Source: Eopsaltria australis (Eukaryota > Chordata > Aves > Passeriformes > Petroicidae). From it: 64,000 bases of DNA. The first letter of the stretch is position 1, and each line of letters starts with the position of its first letter. The DNA lies in contig JAVTVJ010000118.1 in NCBI GenBank assembly GCA_034509425.1, forward strand, positions 2,418,001 to 2,482,000. Direction: 5' to 3'. Positions 37,489 to 51,716 of the stretch are shown here, in pieces. Below the pieces are notes generated by a model, which was given only the letters and a program-made list of their open reading frames with translations, searched no databases and was not told the origin of the DNA. The position numbers were made by a program, and so were the translations under genes.

Positions 37489-37873
37489 AAATGAGAAGTA
37501 ATATTTTTTATTAAACTAATTACAGTGTGGAGAAGCTTTTGAACATAGTAAGTCATCTTCATATCAGTTTTAAAATACCCATTTTCTATTTTGAGTTGTT
37601 TTCAGAGTTCACATGTGTTTACTTTCTAAAAAAAACAACTATGAAGAGAAAGACACAGAATAATCACTCTAAGTCTAGCCAAAGTTTTCGTAATTTCCAT
37701 ACATGTAGCCTTTAGCTTTATGTAATAATTTAACTTGAACTTCCACTTGAATCTGAAGAATACACAGAATCTATGGAAACTTCATAATATAACCTGATTT
37801 CATTGACTACTTGGTGCTTGCATTTAATTAGTTTAAGAAATTTACTGTATCTATGGTGTTTTGTTTGTATGGG

Positions 37874-37921
37874 ATTATTATTATTATTATTATCATTATT
37901 ATTAGTAGTAGTAGTATTATT
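37874..37921. repeat. (ATT)n/(AGT)n microsatellite
   Basis: A compound trinucleotide repeat: ATT units interrupted by one ATC, then AGT units, then ATT again. Confidence 0.95.
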
Positions 37922-40900
37922 TACTGTAATCCTGCATTATGTTGTTTCTTAGATTATTAGATGTCCGACACTGTAATTGCTTTAATAAGGGCAGTAATCA
38001 TTTGGAAGAATATGAGGTATTACTGTATATGATGGTTCTCTCTTCCAGCCTGCTCTAAATGTTTTTTGGTTGGTTAACACTTTAGCTATATTGGTTGTGA
38101 ACTATAAAGGAATATTATATATGATAGTTGGGGCAGATCTGAAAGCTCTGTGATCTATTTGGATTTTGTATAAGGGTGGGAAAATGTGGATATGTCTGCT
38201 GTATGTCCTTCCTAGCAGAACATATTAGCTTTCAGATAAATTAAGAGCAGCAATACACATACACGTTTTCTGTTTCTCTATTGCCTATTGATTTTTTGGT
38301 CTTCTTTCTGGGATTACATTGCGGATAAAATACTGTTAATCAGAAATAAGATGTAATTGGTACCTAGGTCCCAGTTTAGGGAAGAACTAAACAGTGGCAA
38401 GAGGGGTATAGTACACTGTGGTGTTTGTGAAAGGATACACCACTGAAAATACCACTTTTTGTTTATTTGAGGCTTTCTCAGCCATGTAGGAGATCCTGTT
38501 ACGTAATTTTCATAGAATCTACCTTATAAATCTAGGTGTTTAACTTACTATGGTCCTATTTGCAATGTATACTTTTTCTTGAGAGAAGGTCTTGTGAAGT
38601 TCATTTTTGAGGGCTTTTTCTTACATAGCTTATGTTCATCTTTTTAGGATTGAGACATTAGAGAAGATGGGGGGCTGTCTGTGTAGGCCTGAGCATTTAT
38701 GTGACCTTGCTCCTGCACTCTGTGCTGACAGTACACAAACCAGCTGTTTTCCTGAAGCTGGAAGACTGTAGGACTTTGACTGTGTTTGTAAGACCATCAA
38801 ACAGTAGATTTTCAGGCTAAGGTACTGTCAGAGCTTGCTGTGTGATTGTCTGTATGATGGTGTTGTTATTCCTAAAAATGAATCAACTGCAAGCAGAAAT
38901 ATGAAGACCAGATATTCAATTGGGGAACAGAGGAAACTGAAAGTCCTGTAGTGGCATGTATAATTCTCTTCCTTATCTCATGTGTTTTCCCAGTTTATCA
39001 TGGAGGTCACTTTCTTGTTTATCTTGAGAATATTTTTATATACTACTGTAACATGTTCATAGACAAAAGTTTGGTTGGAGACTAACATTTGAAAAAAAAA
39101 ATAGAAGAGCTTTATAGTGTTTCCTTCTTTATCTGAAAGCATTTCAAAAGAAATAGATCTGAATCTGGACATACAGAAGTGATACAAGTTAAGAACAGTG
39201 TTTTGTTCAGGGATAGATAAATACAAGAAAAGCAATGATACAAAAAGTTGAAATTATATCAAATAAAATGTAGCAAAAATGTACCTGCTGTTCACTGTTC
39301 TAAAGTATTGTGCATGAGACAGAGATCATGTTTGTATAAAGCTAAAAGGAAAATAAAAATTCCCTTTGCTTTCCATCAATTTGAGTTAGTTTTCTGGAGT
39401 TTCATCTTACTAATTTTCACTTCATGATCAATAATATCATTTGATTATAAAATGTAATAGCTTAAAAGCAGTAATGTAGAAAACAATGTTGTAATGGCAT
39501 GTAAATAATTAGATAGGGATTCTCATTAGATCACTTTAGTGTAACATTATTTGGTTTCCTGAACTCTTGCTGCACATGTTTGTATTAGTCAATTAGAAAG
39601 AAAATGTGACTGTTAGCCCAAGGATTTTGGTGTTCGGTATAAGTCTTGTTTTTAGTTTTTCAGTTGATCCAATGTATTAGTCACCATGATATCAGCTGAA
39701 TCTAAAGAGAACCACACCACATTTGGAGTCTAATGGAGGAATAAAAGTTCCTTTTTCAAAAAAATAAAATAATATATATGCTTTTCTGCAATTTCCAGAA
39801 CAAAAAAGCCAGTCTCTTTCTTTTAAATTTGTCTGTGGTCTCAGAAGATATAGGTCCTTTCTGTTGGTTTGTTTTGGTTTTTTTTCTCAAAGTTGATAAC
39901 TTCATTGACATTTGTGATTAACTGGGTTTTAAAGATGCTGACATTTAAAGTTGATCCTTCTTCTTTGCAGCTTCTGTAACGAAACTCTGCTTACAATTAT
40001 TTTCACCTATTTTTCTGTGCAATAGTCACTGGTGTTTAACTATTTTACTTAGTGCATATTAAGCTTCTGTGTCCAATCTAAAACTTCTTATTTAAAGAGG
40101 TAGCATAAAGATACAGTATTTACCTCTTTGACTGTCTGAAAACAGGAGTACATTTCGAAATAAAGCATAGCAATGTGGGTTATTTAATCCTAATTTTTTT
40201 ATAATTACTTGAAGAATTTATGTTGTCCTGCATAAGATATTTATTGCCTATGTGCCACATTTGGAGAGTATTCTTATGCTTGAAAAACAGAGATCCTTGT
40301 TTCTTTTGATCTTTCTTTAATTTTTATTCTTGCTATATATGACTAAGCTTTTGGTAGGAGAGGTGGAGGGTAGTCCCAGGAAGTCTAGCAGAGGGTTCTC
40401 TCTGCGATGGATGGGCTTTGATCCCTTACATTGTAGCTACAAATAAGTTAAAAGTTAGTGAGGTCACAGGAATTTTCAGGATGTTTTTTCATAGTCACTG
40501 AGTTTTGAATTGTTTGCATTTGATTGTCATTTGATTGAAAAAATCTTTGTAGCTATAGAAGATATAATGACACAGTATTTGCCAGGGGAAGTTTCTTACA
40601 GATCTTTAAAGCAGTTCTTCAATTCCCCTTCTATTGATGTTTTCTTTAAAAAAAAAAAGCATTAGAAACACACTAAGAAAGATATTATCTTCTTAATGAA
40701 GAATTATATGCCGAATTAGTACGATAATTGTGTCAGTAATTTGATGTAGTGGCAAAGTGTCTAGAGCTAAACTGGTGGTAATTGATGCAAACAAAAATGG
40801 ATTTTCCTGATCTATAGCTTTTACAAAGAGGAAAGCAAACCTGGAATGAAAATATTTTTCAACTGCTACTGTTTTGAGCTTATCAAGTTATGCTAGCTAT

Positions 40901-43280
40901 TCTTCCAAATGCAGTTTAATTTTTTTTCTGGGCAGCTGATTTTCCCCCTGCATTTTTTTCTATCTTGCTCTATTTACATGTATGCAAATAATATCTTTTT
41001 AAACAGCATATTCTTATTAAAGTGCGTTTTCTGAATGATATAAATATTTTCTCTCTGGAGATATTAGGGACAACTGCATTTTAGCTCCCTTCTTGTGAGG
41101 GAGGCCAAAAAGAAAAGTCAAACACACAGGCATACACATTTACACACTGAAATAATGACGTGCTTGGGGGATACAAGAGAGAACCCTAAAGAAATAACCT
41201 TTCTGCAGCAGTGCTTTTCTGTGGCTGGCTACCTCCAATAGAAACATAGAATAAACATACCCAGTGTGAGATGAACTGAATCTGTGATGCAGTGGGACTG
41301 AAGAAAATGAGCTATTTGAAAAAAAGCTCAACTTCAGAGAAAACTAACCATATCATAGCAAGGCGTAGGAGATAGGAAGAGACTTCTGCTTGTGTAATCT
41401 GTGTACTTCTTTATATTACTACACTTATGTATGCTAGCCTTGCTAAACATTGCAGTTTATTAAGTTCCTTAGAATGAATGCATTTTATTTTAGGGAAGAG
41501 ACACACTACTCCTTTACATTAAGGAACCTTAGTACTTCCATTAATTTAATATAGACTTACTTTACATGATTTAGAATGAAGATATAAACTATTTGGAATA
41601 AAAAGTTGACTTGTATTTAACATCATGTTTCAGTGAGAGGACATAGTAGCATCATTTGGGAAAATAAGTACTTGCTTAGTATAACCACTTAAGGGAGCAT
41701 AGGAAGGCTTTTAAATGGCTGATGTATTGACCTTAGAGGAGCAGTAGTACTTGCTGTGTCTGTCCAACTCAAAATCTAACATTAGAGATGTGCAGGTGTT
41801 TAAAGTTTAAAGGCTATCTTCAAACACAAGCATGGAGCTGGAAAATGTCAGTTATTAATTGTTTGAGTAGATTCTGGAGAATAAATGAGAAATCTGCAGA
41901 GAGTCATATCTACAAGTCCTATTTTCAGATAGGTAGATTAGTTACTGCGCCTATTCACTAATCTACACATTTTATTATCAGTAGTACTTAAAACTTCTCA
42001 AAGTTGGGCATATGACTATATTTGAGGAAAATGTGTGGCAGATAGCATGGCTGTTTGTAGAATTGAATGGCTGGATCAGAAGGGAAAATCAGAGATGCTG
42101 AGGTGGCAAAGGAGGAGTAGGAATGGTTTAAGGGAGCGGAGACCAGACCTAACTATGACAGTGAATCAGGAGGAAGGGAATAAGATTATTTTTGTATAAC
42201 CAGGCATGAAAAATAGGATAAGAATTCATGTAGTTGGAAGATGAAAACAGAATTGTGGTCAAGTTGTTTCAAAGAGCCAAAGGCCAGCTGTAACCTGAAC
42301 CTCAGCTACCTGAAACTAATATCCCGTGTCCAGTACGGTTGGGATTAATGCCAAGTAGCACAGCTGAAATGATTTTACAGGTATGGAGGATTTTCTCTTG
42401 TGAATTGATAAAGACACCAGACATCCACGCTTGTTCTTAGATAATGCTAATTGTTTTGTTGAGAGAGGTATCCAGCATTCAGAATGCTTCAGCAAAGGAG
42501 TATTAAAACCCCATCATCGAAAACTCAAAACTTGCACCAGATAACAAAGTATTTTTCCCTTTTACATAGACTGTTGTGTTTTCCCTGTTCACTGCATTAA
42601 CCTTCCCTAGAAGACTGGATCAGATTGAAGCTTCTACCCATTAGGCTTGAGGTGTTCATTACTCTGGGTTCACAGCATCGATAGATAAAGCCCTGGTATT
42701 AACAACTGTGACTGACAGCTGCTCTCCTCTGCCCAGTTTTTCTCTCTTTAGTAATTGCAAAAGAGAGAAACTGAGCTCTCTTAGGGGCTGGTTTGAGCCA
42801 GCTGGATACCTGCTTCAGAAATTAAAACTATGCAATCCTGTGAGAAAAGTATATTTCTTTGATTTTTTTGTTCCAGGAGCATAACTGGAACAAAAGAATA
42901 TATGAAAGAAAATGTTCTCCCAAACTCTCAGAGTTTCAACTAATAAACTTACATAATGTGGGGACATTGCTTAATGAGTTTCTAGTGGGTCTCATAATGT
43001 AGTGATATTAATCACATTTTTGACATGTTTTGAGAAAAGCATTGTTTGATAACAGAAAAGGTATATATATATATAACTTACAGAGTGTTCCATGATTTTT
43101 GAGTGCAGAAGAAATGTTTCAGATATAGCAAGAATTTTCTTTTACACTGACTATTTGAAATAGGTTTATTATATTCAGTAAGACAGCATTGTTGAAGTAT
43201 TGGTAAATGCTTTGTAATTGGCTATAACCATTAATACATGCATATATATAAAAACTAAAATGTATATATTTGTCTTGCAG

Positions 43281-43510
43281 GGGTCAGTAAGCTGGTCCAT
43301 CATTTGCACAAGCACAACATACCCATAGCTGTTGCCAGCAGCTCGAGTGAAGTGTCATTTCAGGTGAAAACAACCAAACACAAAGACTTCTTTGGTCTTT
43401 TTCATCATATTGTATTGGGAGATGACCCTGAGTTGAAGCGTGGCAAGCCACATCCTGATCCATTTTTACTTTGTGCAAAAAGATTTCAGCCTCCTGCACC
43501 ACCGGAGAAG
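43281..43510 (+). CDS. PUDP: Pseudouridine-5'-phosphatase, exon 3 (residues 101-177)
   Basis: This exon continues the HAD core after the cap. It shows motif II in I-A-V-A-S-S-S-S (about residues 116-123, where the human protein has A-T-S-S), then [10 protein letters not shown], and motif III lysine in G-K-P-H-P-D-P-F (K156). These residues bind the phosphate and stabilise the aspartyl-phosphate intermediate. The acceptor is TCTTGCAG (43273-43280), and the donor is AAG|GTAAGA (43511), leaving phase 0 after Lys177. There are no frame defects. The remaining roughly 58 residues, starting in the family at the V-F-E-D-A-P-N-G motif IV segment, belong to the next exon, which was not seen before 64000. 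Confidence 0.95.
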
Positions 43511-46500
43511 GTAAGAGGGGGAGGGCACAAATTAAATTTAGGAGTTTTCTGTTTAGGCTATATTTGGATTTTTTTTATGTGATAAATTCTTAGGTTAATA
43601 TAAACAGGAAAATCAGCAACCCCTGTTTTCAAAGATATTTGTGCTGTTGAAGAGAGAGATTTCACTCCACTACATCTAGAGTTTGTTACACAGGTTGCTC
43701 TGATTTGCTACATGACATCATGCAGTAATAGGAAAGTGTAATGATTTTCTGCTGTATACATAAATCTGCAAGTTTAACTTCACTATTCAGAGTTTGGAAA
43801 CAGTTATTTAAACATAGGTCAGTTTATTTTTCATACATTCATGGCTGATTTACCTCTTAAGTGTCAAAACATTAAATAAAGTTCTTCGTGAAGAGGACAT
43901 ACATTTTTCCTAAGCTACATCTTTCCACTAGCAGTCTAAATCTCTGAGATCATGGTTCTCCTTTCCAATTTCAAACTGTAGGTTTTAGCAATCTTTCTCA
44001 AATAATAGATGTGTTTAGTTTTCCTGTCTTATATATTACTTCGCAAACTTTATTGTGAAAGACAAATCTGAAGGGAGAATATTTCACATAAACTGAGAGT
44101 TAGTTAAAGTAATGTCTTCATTTTTATTTTAAATTAAAGTGCCTTTATCCTTAGAATATTTTTCTCACTTCTTCTCTGTCCCAAGTGGAGCATGTGTTTT
44201 GAAGTTTTGGAGTTGTATTACTGCAGAAAAATGCATTACATGCTAATTTTAACAAAAAAATTTAGGTAATTAGACTGTGATTACTGTTCTCTCAGTAGAA
44301 TTATTGGGAAAAAAAGGCTACACAAGTACATACAGAATGATTAGCTGAGGTTCCTCAGCCTTTCATACTTCAAATTCTCACCGAGAATCTAAATGGTATT
44401 TTCAGTGCCTGGGAATACAAAGTGAATTCAGTTTGATGCAGTGTGGTTTACTGTTGAACAGTTAACCAAACCGGGTTTGGATTTTGGTTTGGTTTGATTT
44501 TTTTTCCCTTTCAATTTCCCTTGATGTTCTGTGTATCTGAATCTACATCATGTGTAAGCTTGCATATTTAGAAATGATACACCAAATGTGCATAACCAAA
44601 GAAATTGAATGTCAGATGTGTTAATGGAAAATTGGACTATAATTTTATGTGAGGAGCAGAAGGACAGCTTTCCCAAACCTTTTAGTTTATGTGGTTCTAT
44701 TTCAGAAAACCCATAAGGTGGTAATACTTAAAAAGAACAGAAACATTAAGAAACAACCCAAAAGCAAGCAACAAAACCAGTGAACCAGTGACACTGTGTA
44801 GATATTTGTATTTGTTCCTTTAGTTGTGTTGGCATTGAAAAACTATATGAAGAAATAGTAGTGTCTGTATTACACTTAATATTTTTAAACTTAGAAGTGT
44901 GTTGACAAACAAAGTCACAGATTGTTTATAATAGTTCTGTCTTTTTAATTTTATTAAATTTTCTTTGAAGAAGAGCATAGATGTTTTAATGCATATTTTT
45001 TTCCTTTACAAGAAGTTTACAGAATCAAATTCCCGTAGTGCAGATAATTCAGATGAACATTTTTTTGTTGATCTACAAAAGTCACAGGTGTTACAGTGTG
45101 GGAAAGTTGCACATGCACAGAATTCCCAAGAGGAAGGAAATGAAAACAGTACATGTGAAACTATCACAACATTTGTGACAAGTTGCAGTGTAATGGTCTC
45201 ACCTGCAGTGTTTTGTCCCAAGCAGTGAACCAATAAAGCTACAGGTTTGAATTTCACATAGCAGTCATTAACATGCAATGCTGCAGCCAGCTATCAGGAG
45301 GTAAAGGTAATGTCTACATAAGCAAGCAAAACAGATTGTTAGAAAATCATTGGTAGTTCTTAGGCCCATATATCTAAGCTAATATATTATTTGAATGTTT
45401 TATATTGGATTAGATTTACTGTGATCCCATGCCAAAATAAGGTTCTTTGGAGCTTTGTGTATTCTTAAGCATTGGAGGTTACTTGATGAATGCCTGGAGT
45501 GAACTTTCACTGAAGCTTCCTGCTAGTGATGCCTTAGGTTTTAACTTTTATATTTTCTAGATCAAGACTGCTCTAGTGTATGACTCTAAGACTCCATAAA
45601 TTGTCAGCTAGTGTTCTGCTAGTGTTATTTAGACAAAACAATTTCTCTCTAAGCCTGAGTTTCAAGGACATACTGTTTCTCCAAAAGCCCAAAATGTAAA
45701 CAACCATGGACAGTAGCGAAGAGAAGAAGGGGACAAACTAGGGACAGGACTTCAGTACCTGAAGCAGTAATTGGACAATGGCTTTCTGATATGCAGATGG
45801 TTTGAAGGTATATCTTTCCAAAAAGCACATTCTAAGCATCCATTTTGGGTGTAGTCTCTGCGAGACTCTTGCAATGCCCGAAGTGTACCTTGTTTTAATA
45901 AGTACTTCTTTTAATCTTTTAACTCTGTCCAGCTTCTGTTTCAGGTCAGCCTTTCGTAAGGCATCACTAGAGCAACCTAGTACATACCAAAACTACCCAG
46001 TGAAACAAACTATGAGAGAGCAAGTGAGAACTTTCAGGTTTGCTTCAAAACTTTGCTGGTGCTCTAAGCAAAAATTACGATGTAGGCATAGAAAACCAAA
46101 TTCAGAATTTACCTGTAGTGGCGTATCAGCCAGTGGCTATTGCTGTGCAGGCATACTTCTGCAAGTAGACCAGTATTTAAAGTGATATATAAATGGATAT
46201 AATATCTGCTTTTCTTAATGTCTTTATTGAAGAATGTCATAAATATCTGTCTTCATAAAAATCTTGAAATTTCTTAGATGTTGACCTTCTGATTTGCAGT
46301 CTTTGGTTAACTAGGAATTTAATAAGAATAATGATAAAAGGATAGCACAGGAATTTCAAAAAATATACACCCTGCAAATTCAGCCTAGGTCTTCTATCTT
46401 GTGCTGCATGAAGCATCATAAGAACTTCCAACACTACTAAGAATGTGCAATCATATGAATAATTAAGTAAGTCAGTCCAATAATAAAATTATTATCTGGA

Positions 46501-46739
46501 AATTAAATATAGAAATCTTCTATTTTACTAAAATTTTTTTTGTAAAATGTATTCCAAATTCTGCTTTCAAATGCACAGATGCAACTTGCATAAAAACCAT
46601 CTGGAGCTGTAAATGTATAGAAACAATGTGTTCTTGAATATTCTAGAAATTTCAGGCCACAATGTTCACAACACAGTATTCTTTTTCATACATTTTATTT
46701 AGACGATTGAAAAACACTTTTCGTAGTATTATTTCTGTT
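43511..46739 (+). other. PUDP: PUDP intron 3, first part
   Basis: This is AT-rich intronic DNA after the GTAAGA donor. No repeat family or exon is recognised. The 127-codon plus-strand frame at 45802-46185 has no recognisable domain and is probably chance. Confidence 0.7.
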
Positions 46740-47695
46740 TGGATTCTGGTCATTCACTTAAACAAACTGGACATTAATAAATCCAAGGATCCTAATGGGA
46801 TACACTCTCAAGTGCTCAGGGATCTGGAATATGTCACTGAAAGACCACTTTCCATAATCTTTGATCAATCCTGGCCATTCGGAGAAGTACTCGAAGGATG
46901 GAAACAGCAAATGCCATTCCTGTCTTAGATCCAGGCAGGAAGGATGACCCAGGGAGCTACAGGCTTCTCAGCCTCATCTTGATCCCTGGAAAAAGATGAT
47001 GGAACAAGTAATCCTGATAAACCATTTCCAGGCACAGTAAGGACAAGCAAACCATCAGGAGTAGTCAGTATGGCTACACCAAGGGAAAGTCATGCTTGAC
47101 AAACTTGATTAATGTCTTTGATGAAGTGACTGACATGTTGGACAGGGTGAGAGCAGAGTCTGTTGTCTACCTGAACTGCAGTAGTGCCTACAACACTCTC
47201 GCACATAGAATGTGGATGAGCAGACAGTGAGGTGGTTTGAAAACTGGCTAAGTGGCCAGACCCAGATGGTTGTGTTCAATGGCACAAGTCTAGTTGGGTG
47301 CCAGTAAATAGTGGTATGCTTCAGGGGTGAATACTGGGAACAGCCTTGTTTAATATCTTCTATAGTGGTGTGGATGAATTAAGAGAATGCTCAAGAGGAT
47401 TTAATGTGTATGAATACCTGAAGACAGACTGTAATGAAGAAGGAGCCAGACTTTTTCCAGTGGTGCCTAGTGATGGAACCATAGGCAATGGACACAGACA
47501 TACACAGAAGACTGAAGACAAGGAAACACTTCTTTTTACTGTGAGGTTGGCCAAGCACTTGCACAAGTTGCCCAGGGAGGTTGTGGAGATACTTAAAATT
47601 TGTCTGGACATGGTCCTGTCCAACAGGTTGGGCCTGATGAGCTCTGGAGGTTCCCTTCCAGCCTCACTGATCCTGTGATTCAGTGATTAACTTCA
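46740..47695 (+). mobile_element. Decayed CR1 LINE with partial reverse transcriptase and 3' end
   Basis: Translation of 46764-46905 gives the start of the CR1 reverse-transcriptase domain (L-D-I-N-K-S-K-D-P-N-G-I-H, then R-P-L-S-I-I-F-D-Q-S-W and G-E-V-L-E-G-W). Downstream, the region around 47160-47200 corresponds to motif A, where CR1 has Y-L-D-F-S-K-A-F-D, but here it reads Y-L-N-C-S-S-A-Y-N. Both conserved aspartates are lost. The copy then has deletions and joins the 3' part at about 47395, ending in 'cctgtgattcagtgatt', the CR1 octamer-type tail. Stops and frameshifts throughout show it is inactive. Confidence 0.9.
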
Positions 47696-50600
47696 CAGAT
47701 TTGATCTGGGAAAAAAATACTTTTGCTGAACAATGTTTTTCTTTTCCACTTTAATTTATAAGGCTCACATTATTTATAATTGTGCTTTTGGAATTTGGAA
47801 TACTAGAATATTAATTTTTTATTTCAAAGAGTTTATAAAACCCAGGCCATTTGTGTGTATTTGTGTAATTTATACATATATATATTTCTATATCAACTAT
47901 AACTTTTCAGTGCTATCTTGAAGAAGTTTTGCTTCATGATAACAAAAATGGTATGCAAATAAATTTATTTTAAATATAGCTCTGAATCAGAGAGTTTCTG
48001 GCATCCACATGCCAACATTTATACATATTTCCAATATTCTTGTCATCAAAACCTTACAGATTAATTAACTTCCTAGTTAAAAGTGTTGAAGGCTAAGGCA
48101 TTTCTTTCCAGTATTTTGGTTGATTTGCCTGTAGCTTTTCTGTAAAACAAAGGACCTTAGTAGTAGTTTAAAAGCAAATAAATCCATTTATATCCACTTT
48201 TTAAACAGAGGGATAGATTGTAGTAATACAAATGGTCATAACCTTCTTATGAAGAATCAATCTGTTCTATTTAAAAAGTTCCAAATGATGTAAATCATTG
48301 CCTTAATTTAAAACACTATTTCTTCGCAGTTTCTTCCATTTCTAATTAATTAATTGATCCCATAGTTACAAATAATCTCTGTACCAAATCTAGAGAGAGC
48401 TCATTAAAATTTTTTCAGACTGATTAAATGGCATTAGGATTTATGAGTCTCGGTGGACATTTTGTCATAGAACGGAGAAGTTCAAAGAGAAATTTTCTGT
48501 TACTTTTTTGCTCTAGAAGATGTAGTGAAAGAACAGTAGATTCAGAACATTATGACATTCAAATTTTTTATGATTTTATTCTATATTGTACAACTAAAAC
48601 AGAATAAAGAAAACTGATTTAGCACTTAACATGACCATCATTATTGTGCGCTTTTGTAAGAAAGGATGCTAAAACCTTTTTTTTTATTATCCCCGTCATT
48701 TTTTAACTTTTTCTACTTTTTTTTTCCCCCCATTCGGCTCCACCATTTTTAGTGTATGCATCTAGTATATACATTTTACTTACTGTGGTTTTCAGATAGG
48801 CAGGTATTTAATTAGTGATGTTTCTCTTATTCCTTGTGTATACCTGGAGGTTGAATGTATTAGGAGTACTTTATTTAAAGTACAGAAATTACAGACATTA
48901 ACAGCAATTCTAGGTGGTGCACTGAGCTGTAAATTGGAATCCCTGCTGTTGAAATTACATATTTTAGTCGCCATAAATCTGTCCCTTTTCCATTTTATAA
49001 ATTAATTGGCTTATGCTCTTTTCTGAATGTTTGCAAATCACAATTTTTTTTATTTTATAAATAAAAAAGGCATTAAATGTAAAAACACGGCTATTTTTCA
49101 GCTTAGTTCAAATCTACATCAATGGCTGTTTCTTCAAGCTTGACTCTAGTCTTTCTTTGCATAGGCCTAGGTTACCAATTTTTCTCGTCTGAAACAGCCT
49201 TCTAAATAGCTGTTCTTAAACCATTCTGATTTATTCAAGCTCTACTGTCTTATCTCCTTGGACTCACAGTTCTTACCAGCTGTTTTAGCATATTGTTAGA
49301 TATTTGTTTTTTCCAGTGGATATAACCTGTGATGGTAATGGTCACAGTATACCTGACTTTTAAAGTGCTAGGCTGCAATCAGGAGGACAGATGACAAAAA
49401 ATTTGTAAGTGGTCACTGTGGTTCTCAGTGTGGTCTGACAGAGGCAGATACAGCACATGCCAGTGGCTGCTTATTATGAAGAGGGGTCAGTGTTGCTCCA
49501 CAACTCTCTGGCTGAAGGTTCATTTTGAGGCAGAAAGCAGAATTTGGTCTTTCTTTTCAGAAGCCACTGGACTTTCTTGTCTGTACTGATGTATTGCAGT
49601 TCATTGATGGGTTAAAGTCAATTAAGAACTTCCTTGTGTTGTCTTGGCTGATTTGTTGATGCCAACTCCAGTGTAGCCATGTGGTTAGTGGACTAAATGA
49701 AAGTCTAGTGTCTCTGGGGTCTGTTTTTTTGTCCCTCATTTGCTAGGTTGTACTCTGTCAGTGTTCTGTTAGCCTTGCATCCTGTGCTACACAGTGACTG
49801 GCTTCCAAACACAGCAGAGAAGATTCTCTCGTAGCAGAGGTGTGTCGTGGTGGGGATGGTGCACCCTGGGAAGGTGGTAGGATGGCTGAGCAACTAATTC
49901 ATTGCCATGAGAGGTTGAAACCACTGCTCCTGAATGCACACACCTTGCTTAAGTTTTGCAGCAAAAGCAGAGTTCACTCCATTAGTAAATTTAGATTACA
50001 TAAGTTTCACTCTTACTGTACATAGAGTGATTAAAAGGCAAATGAAGTATGTCCCAGCATTTGTGTGTATCCAGATTAGTTTAGTTGTGTCATGTGAAAT
50101 ATGCCCTGAAGTGGATAGCAGGTGAAATCTGAAAGGATGTATCTACGGACTTGGGAGCAGAATATTTCAACTTGCCTGCCTTCTAACCAAGATGAGGTAC
50201 CAAGTTCAAGGAACCTCCCTTTTTCTGATTTTGTAGCTTTTTGGAGAAATGGGAGTGTTTGCTTTTGCGTATATATCCAAAATTGCCCAGTCTCAACAGC
50301 TTGTGTCTTTTTATCAGGAACTAAAAATATCTAGCAGTTAGTCTTTTGTAAAGCATAATTGGAAAAGTAGTTCCAGCACATTTCTACACTGCCAAGAAAA
50401 ATTTTCTATAGAGAACATAACAGCAATCTGGGACTTCTGTTTTCTTTTTAAAGCAGATCAGAAGAGATTTTCATCCTTGTCTCGTCCACTATGTGGACTA
50501 TTTCCTTAAAAAATGAAGGAAAACACCTTCTTGCACAGTTTTGAACCTAAGAAATTCAGTCTCCCAACTTTTAGGCTTCCTTGGGAATTGTCCTAGTTAC

Positions 50601-51243
50601 CGCATGATAAATCAACTCTTTGCTCAGAAAGGTTCTTGGCTATAACTTTTCCCTGAATTCCTGAAGCCTTTACTTTCCTTGTTCTGCGATGCGACTGAAG
50701 CCATTACTGGATGGCAAGTTGTTTTTTGACAGTTTAGGATATGATGCTGGGCTATTTCTTGAATTCCTGCTATTATGGGGCACTGCAAAATAATAAAAAG
50801 CATAACTTTCTTATGGATTCCTCTCCCTGCTGGAGAAGCTATTGATTTCAGAAAAACACTGGAGAAATTTAAAGGAATAAATAATTAATAAATCATATAT
50901 TTAAATTGTGTACTAAGCAATTTAAAGTAATTAGGTATTGAACAATATAGTTTTATGTGTTAAGACCTCCATCTTGAAATATTTCTAGACACTTTTCAGC
51001 TTGGGGTGCAAAGATACAGCACTCTAGTGGAATGTACTTTTATTGTGATACACTGTTAAACAACCTGTTGGCTGAATCCCTGCACCTTCTCAGCTGCTAC
51101 ATAGTCTAAACATGTGTCCTTTACTTGTGTCTCCCAGGCTGGATGATGAAGTCTGTTGTTAGGAAGCTTGCTATCCAGCTGTAGAGAAAAGAATGTGAGG
51201 TATTTCATCATGTCTCACAATCTAGGACTTCTCAAGATCTGCT
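47696..51243 (+). other. PUDP: PUDP intron 3, unannotated stretch
   Basis: This is AT-rich sequence with a TA run at about 47872-47885 and T-rich tracts near 48680-48730. No exon, RNA gene or known repeat was recognised. Confidence 0.65.
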
Positions 51244-51716
51244 TGTCACAACCCACAGGTAGTGGGTGTGATGTTGGTTAAAGGTTCTTGTCAGGTGGAA
51301 CAAAGACACTGGACCATGTATCAGGGAACTCTCATGTTTTATTACAGTCTTCTTAACTGTGACAACCAGCCCAACGTTTACACTCAAAAGGTATTGGCTA
51401 ACACGGCCTTAAGTTCTTGTAATGCATTTCCACAAAAAGTATAAGCTAACAAGCCCTTACTTTTGTACAGTATGCTTCACAGCTCCCACAGAAACCTCTT
51501 CAGAAGGTGCTGGCTCACAAACAAGCCACCACACCACTACACAGAGGTAATGAGTTGTGGTGAGGGGACTGAGCACAAGTCTTAAAGGGGAGCAGCAGGT
51601 TGGCTCAGGAAAGCACTACCCCGCCTCCATGAGATCCTCTCTCTGATCGCCTTTCCTGTATCAATACTCTGAGTATTTGAAACAAAACATGCTTAGGTCT
51701 GGTCCTCTACACTACA
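51244..51716 (-). mobile_element. Probable endogenous retroviral LTR, minus strand
   Basis: On the minus strand the block runs from TGTAGTGTAGAGGACC to GGGTTGTGACA, so it has TG...CA ends. Near its 3' side it has a consensus AATAAA (about 51340-51345) followed by a short U5-like tail that includes 'ctggtccatg'-type sequence. It is GC-richer than the flanks. No coding remnant adjoins, and no target-site duplication was evident. I do not recall a family name, so this is inferred from structure alone. Confidence 0.5.

Larger units (their letters stand above)
32255..43280 (+). other. PUDP: PUDP intron 2
   Basis: This is an 11.0 kb intron from GTATGT to TTGCAG. It contains a solo LTR (34739-35314), two short CR1 pieces (36937-37030 and 37428-37488), an ATT/AGT microsatellite (37874-37921) and a small AGTTAAAA repeat (33194-33226). 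The rest is AT-rich with nothing recognised. An exon-like open stretch after a TATAG at about 33397 matches nothing I know. Confidence 0.85.

Noticed and set aside
45802..46185. 127-codon plus-strand frame in intron 3
   Set aside because: No known domain and no splice or polyadenylation context that sets it apart from background.
47346..47678. 110-codon plus-strand frame
   Set aside because: It is part of the decayed CR1, not an independent gene.
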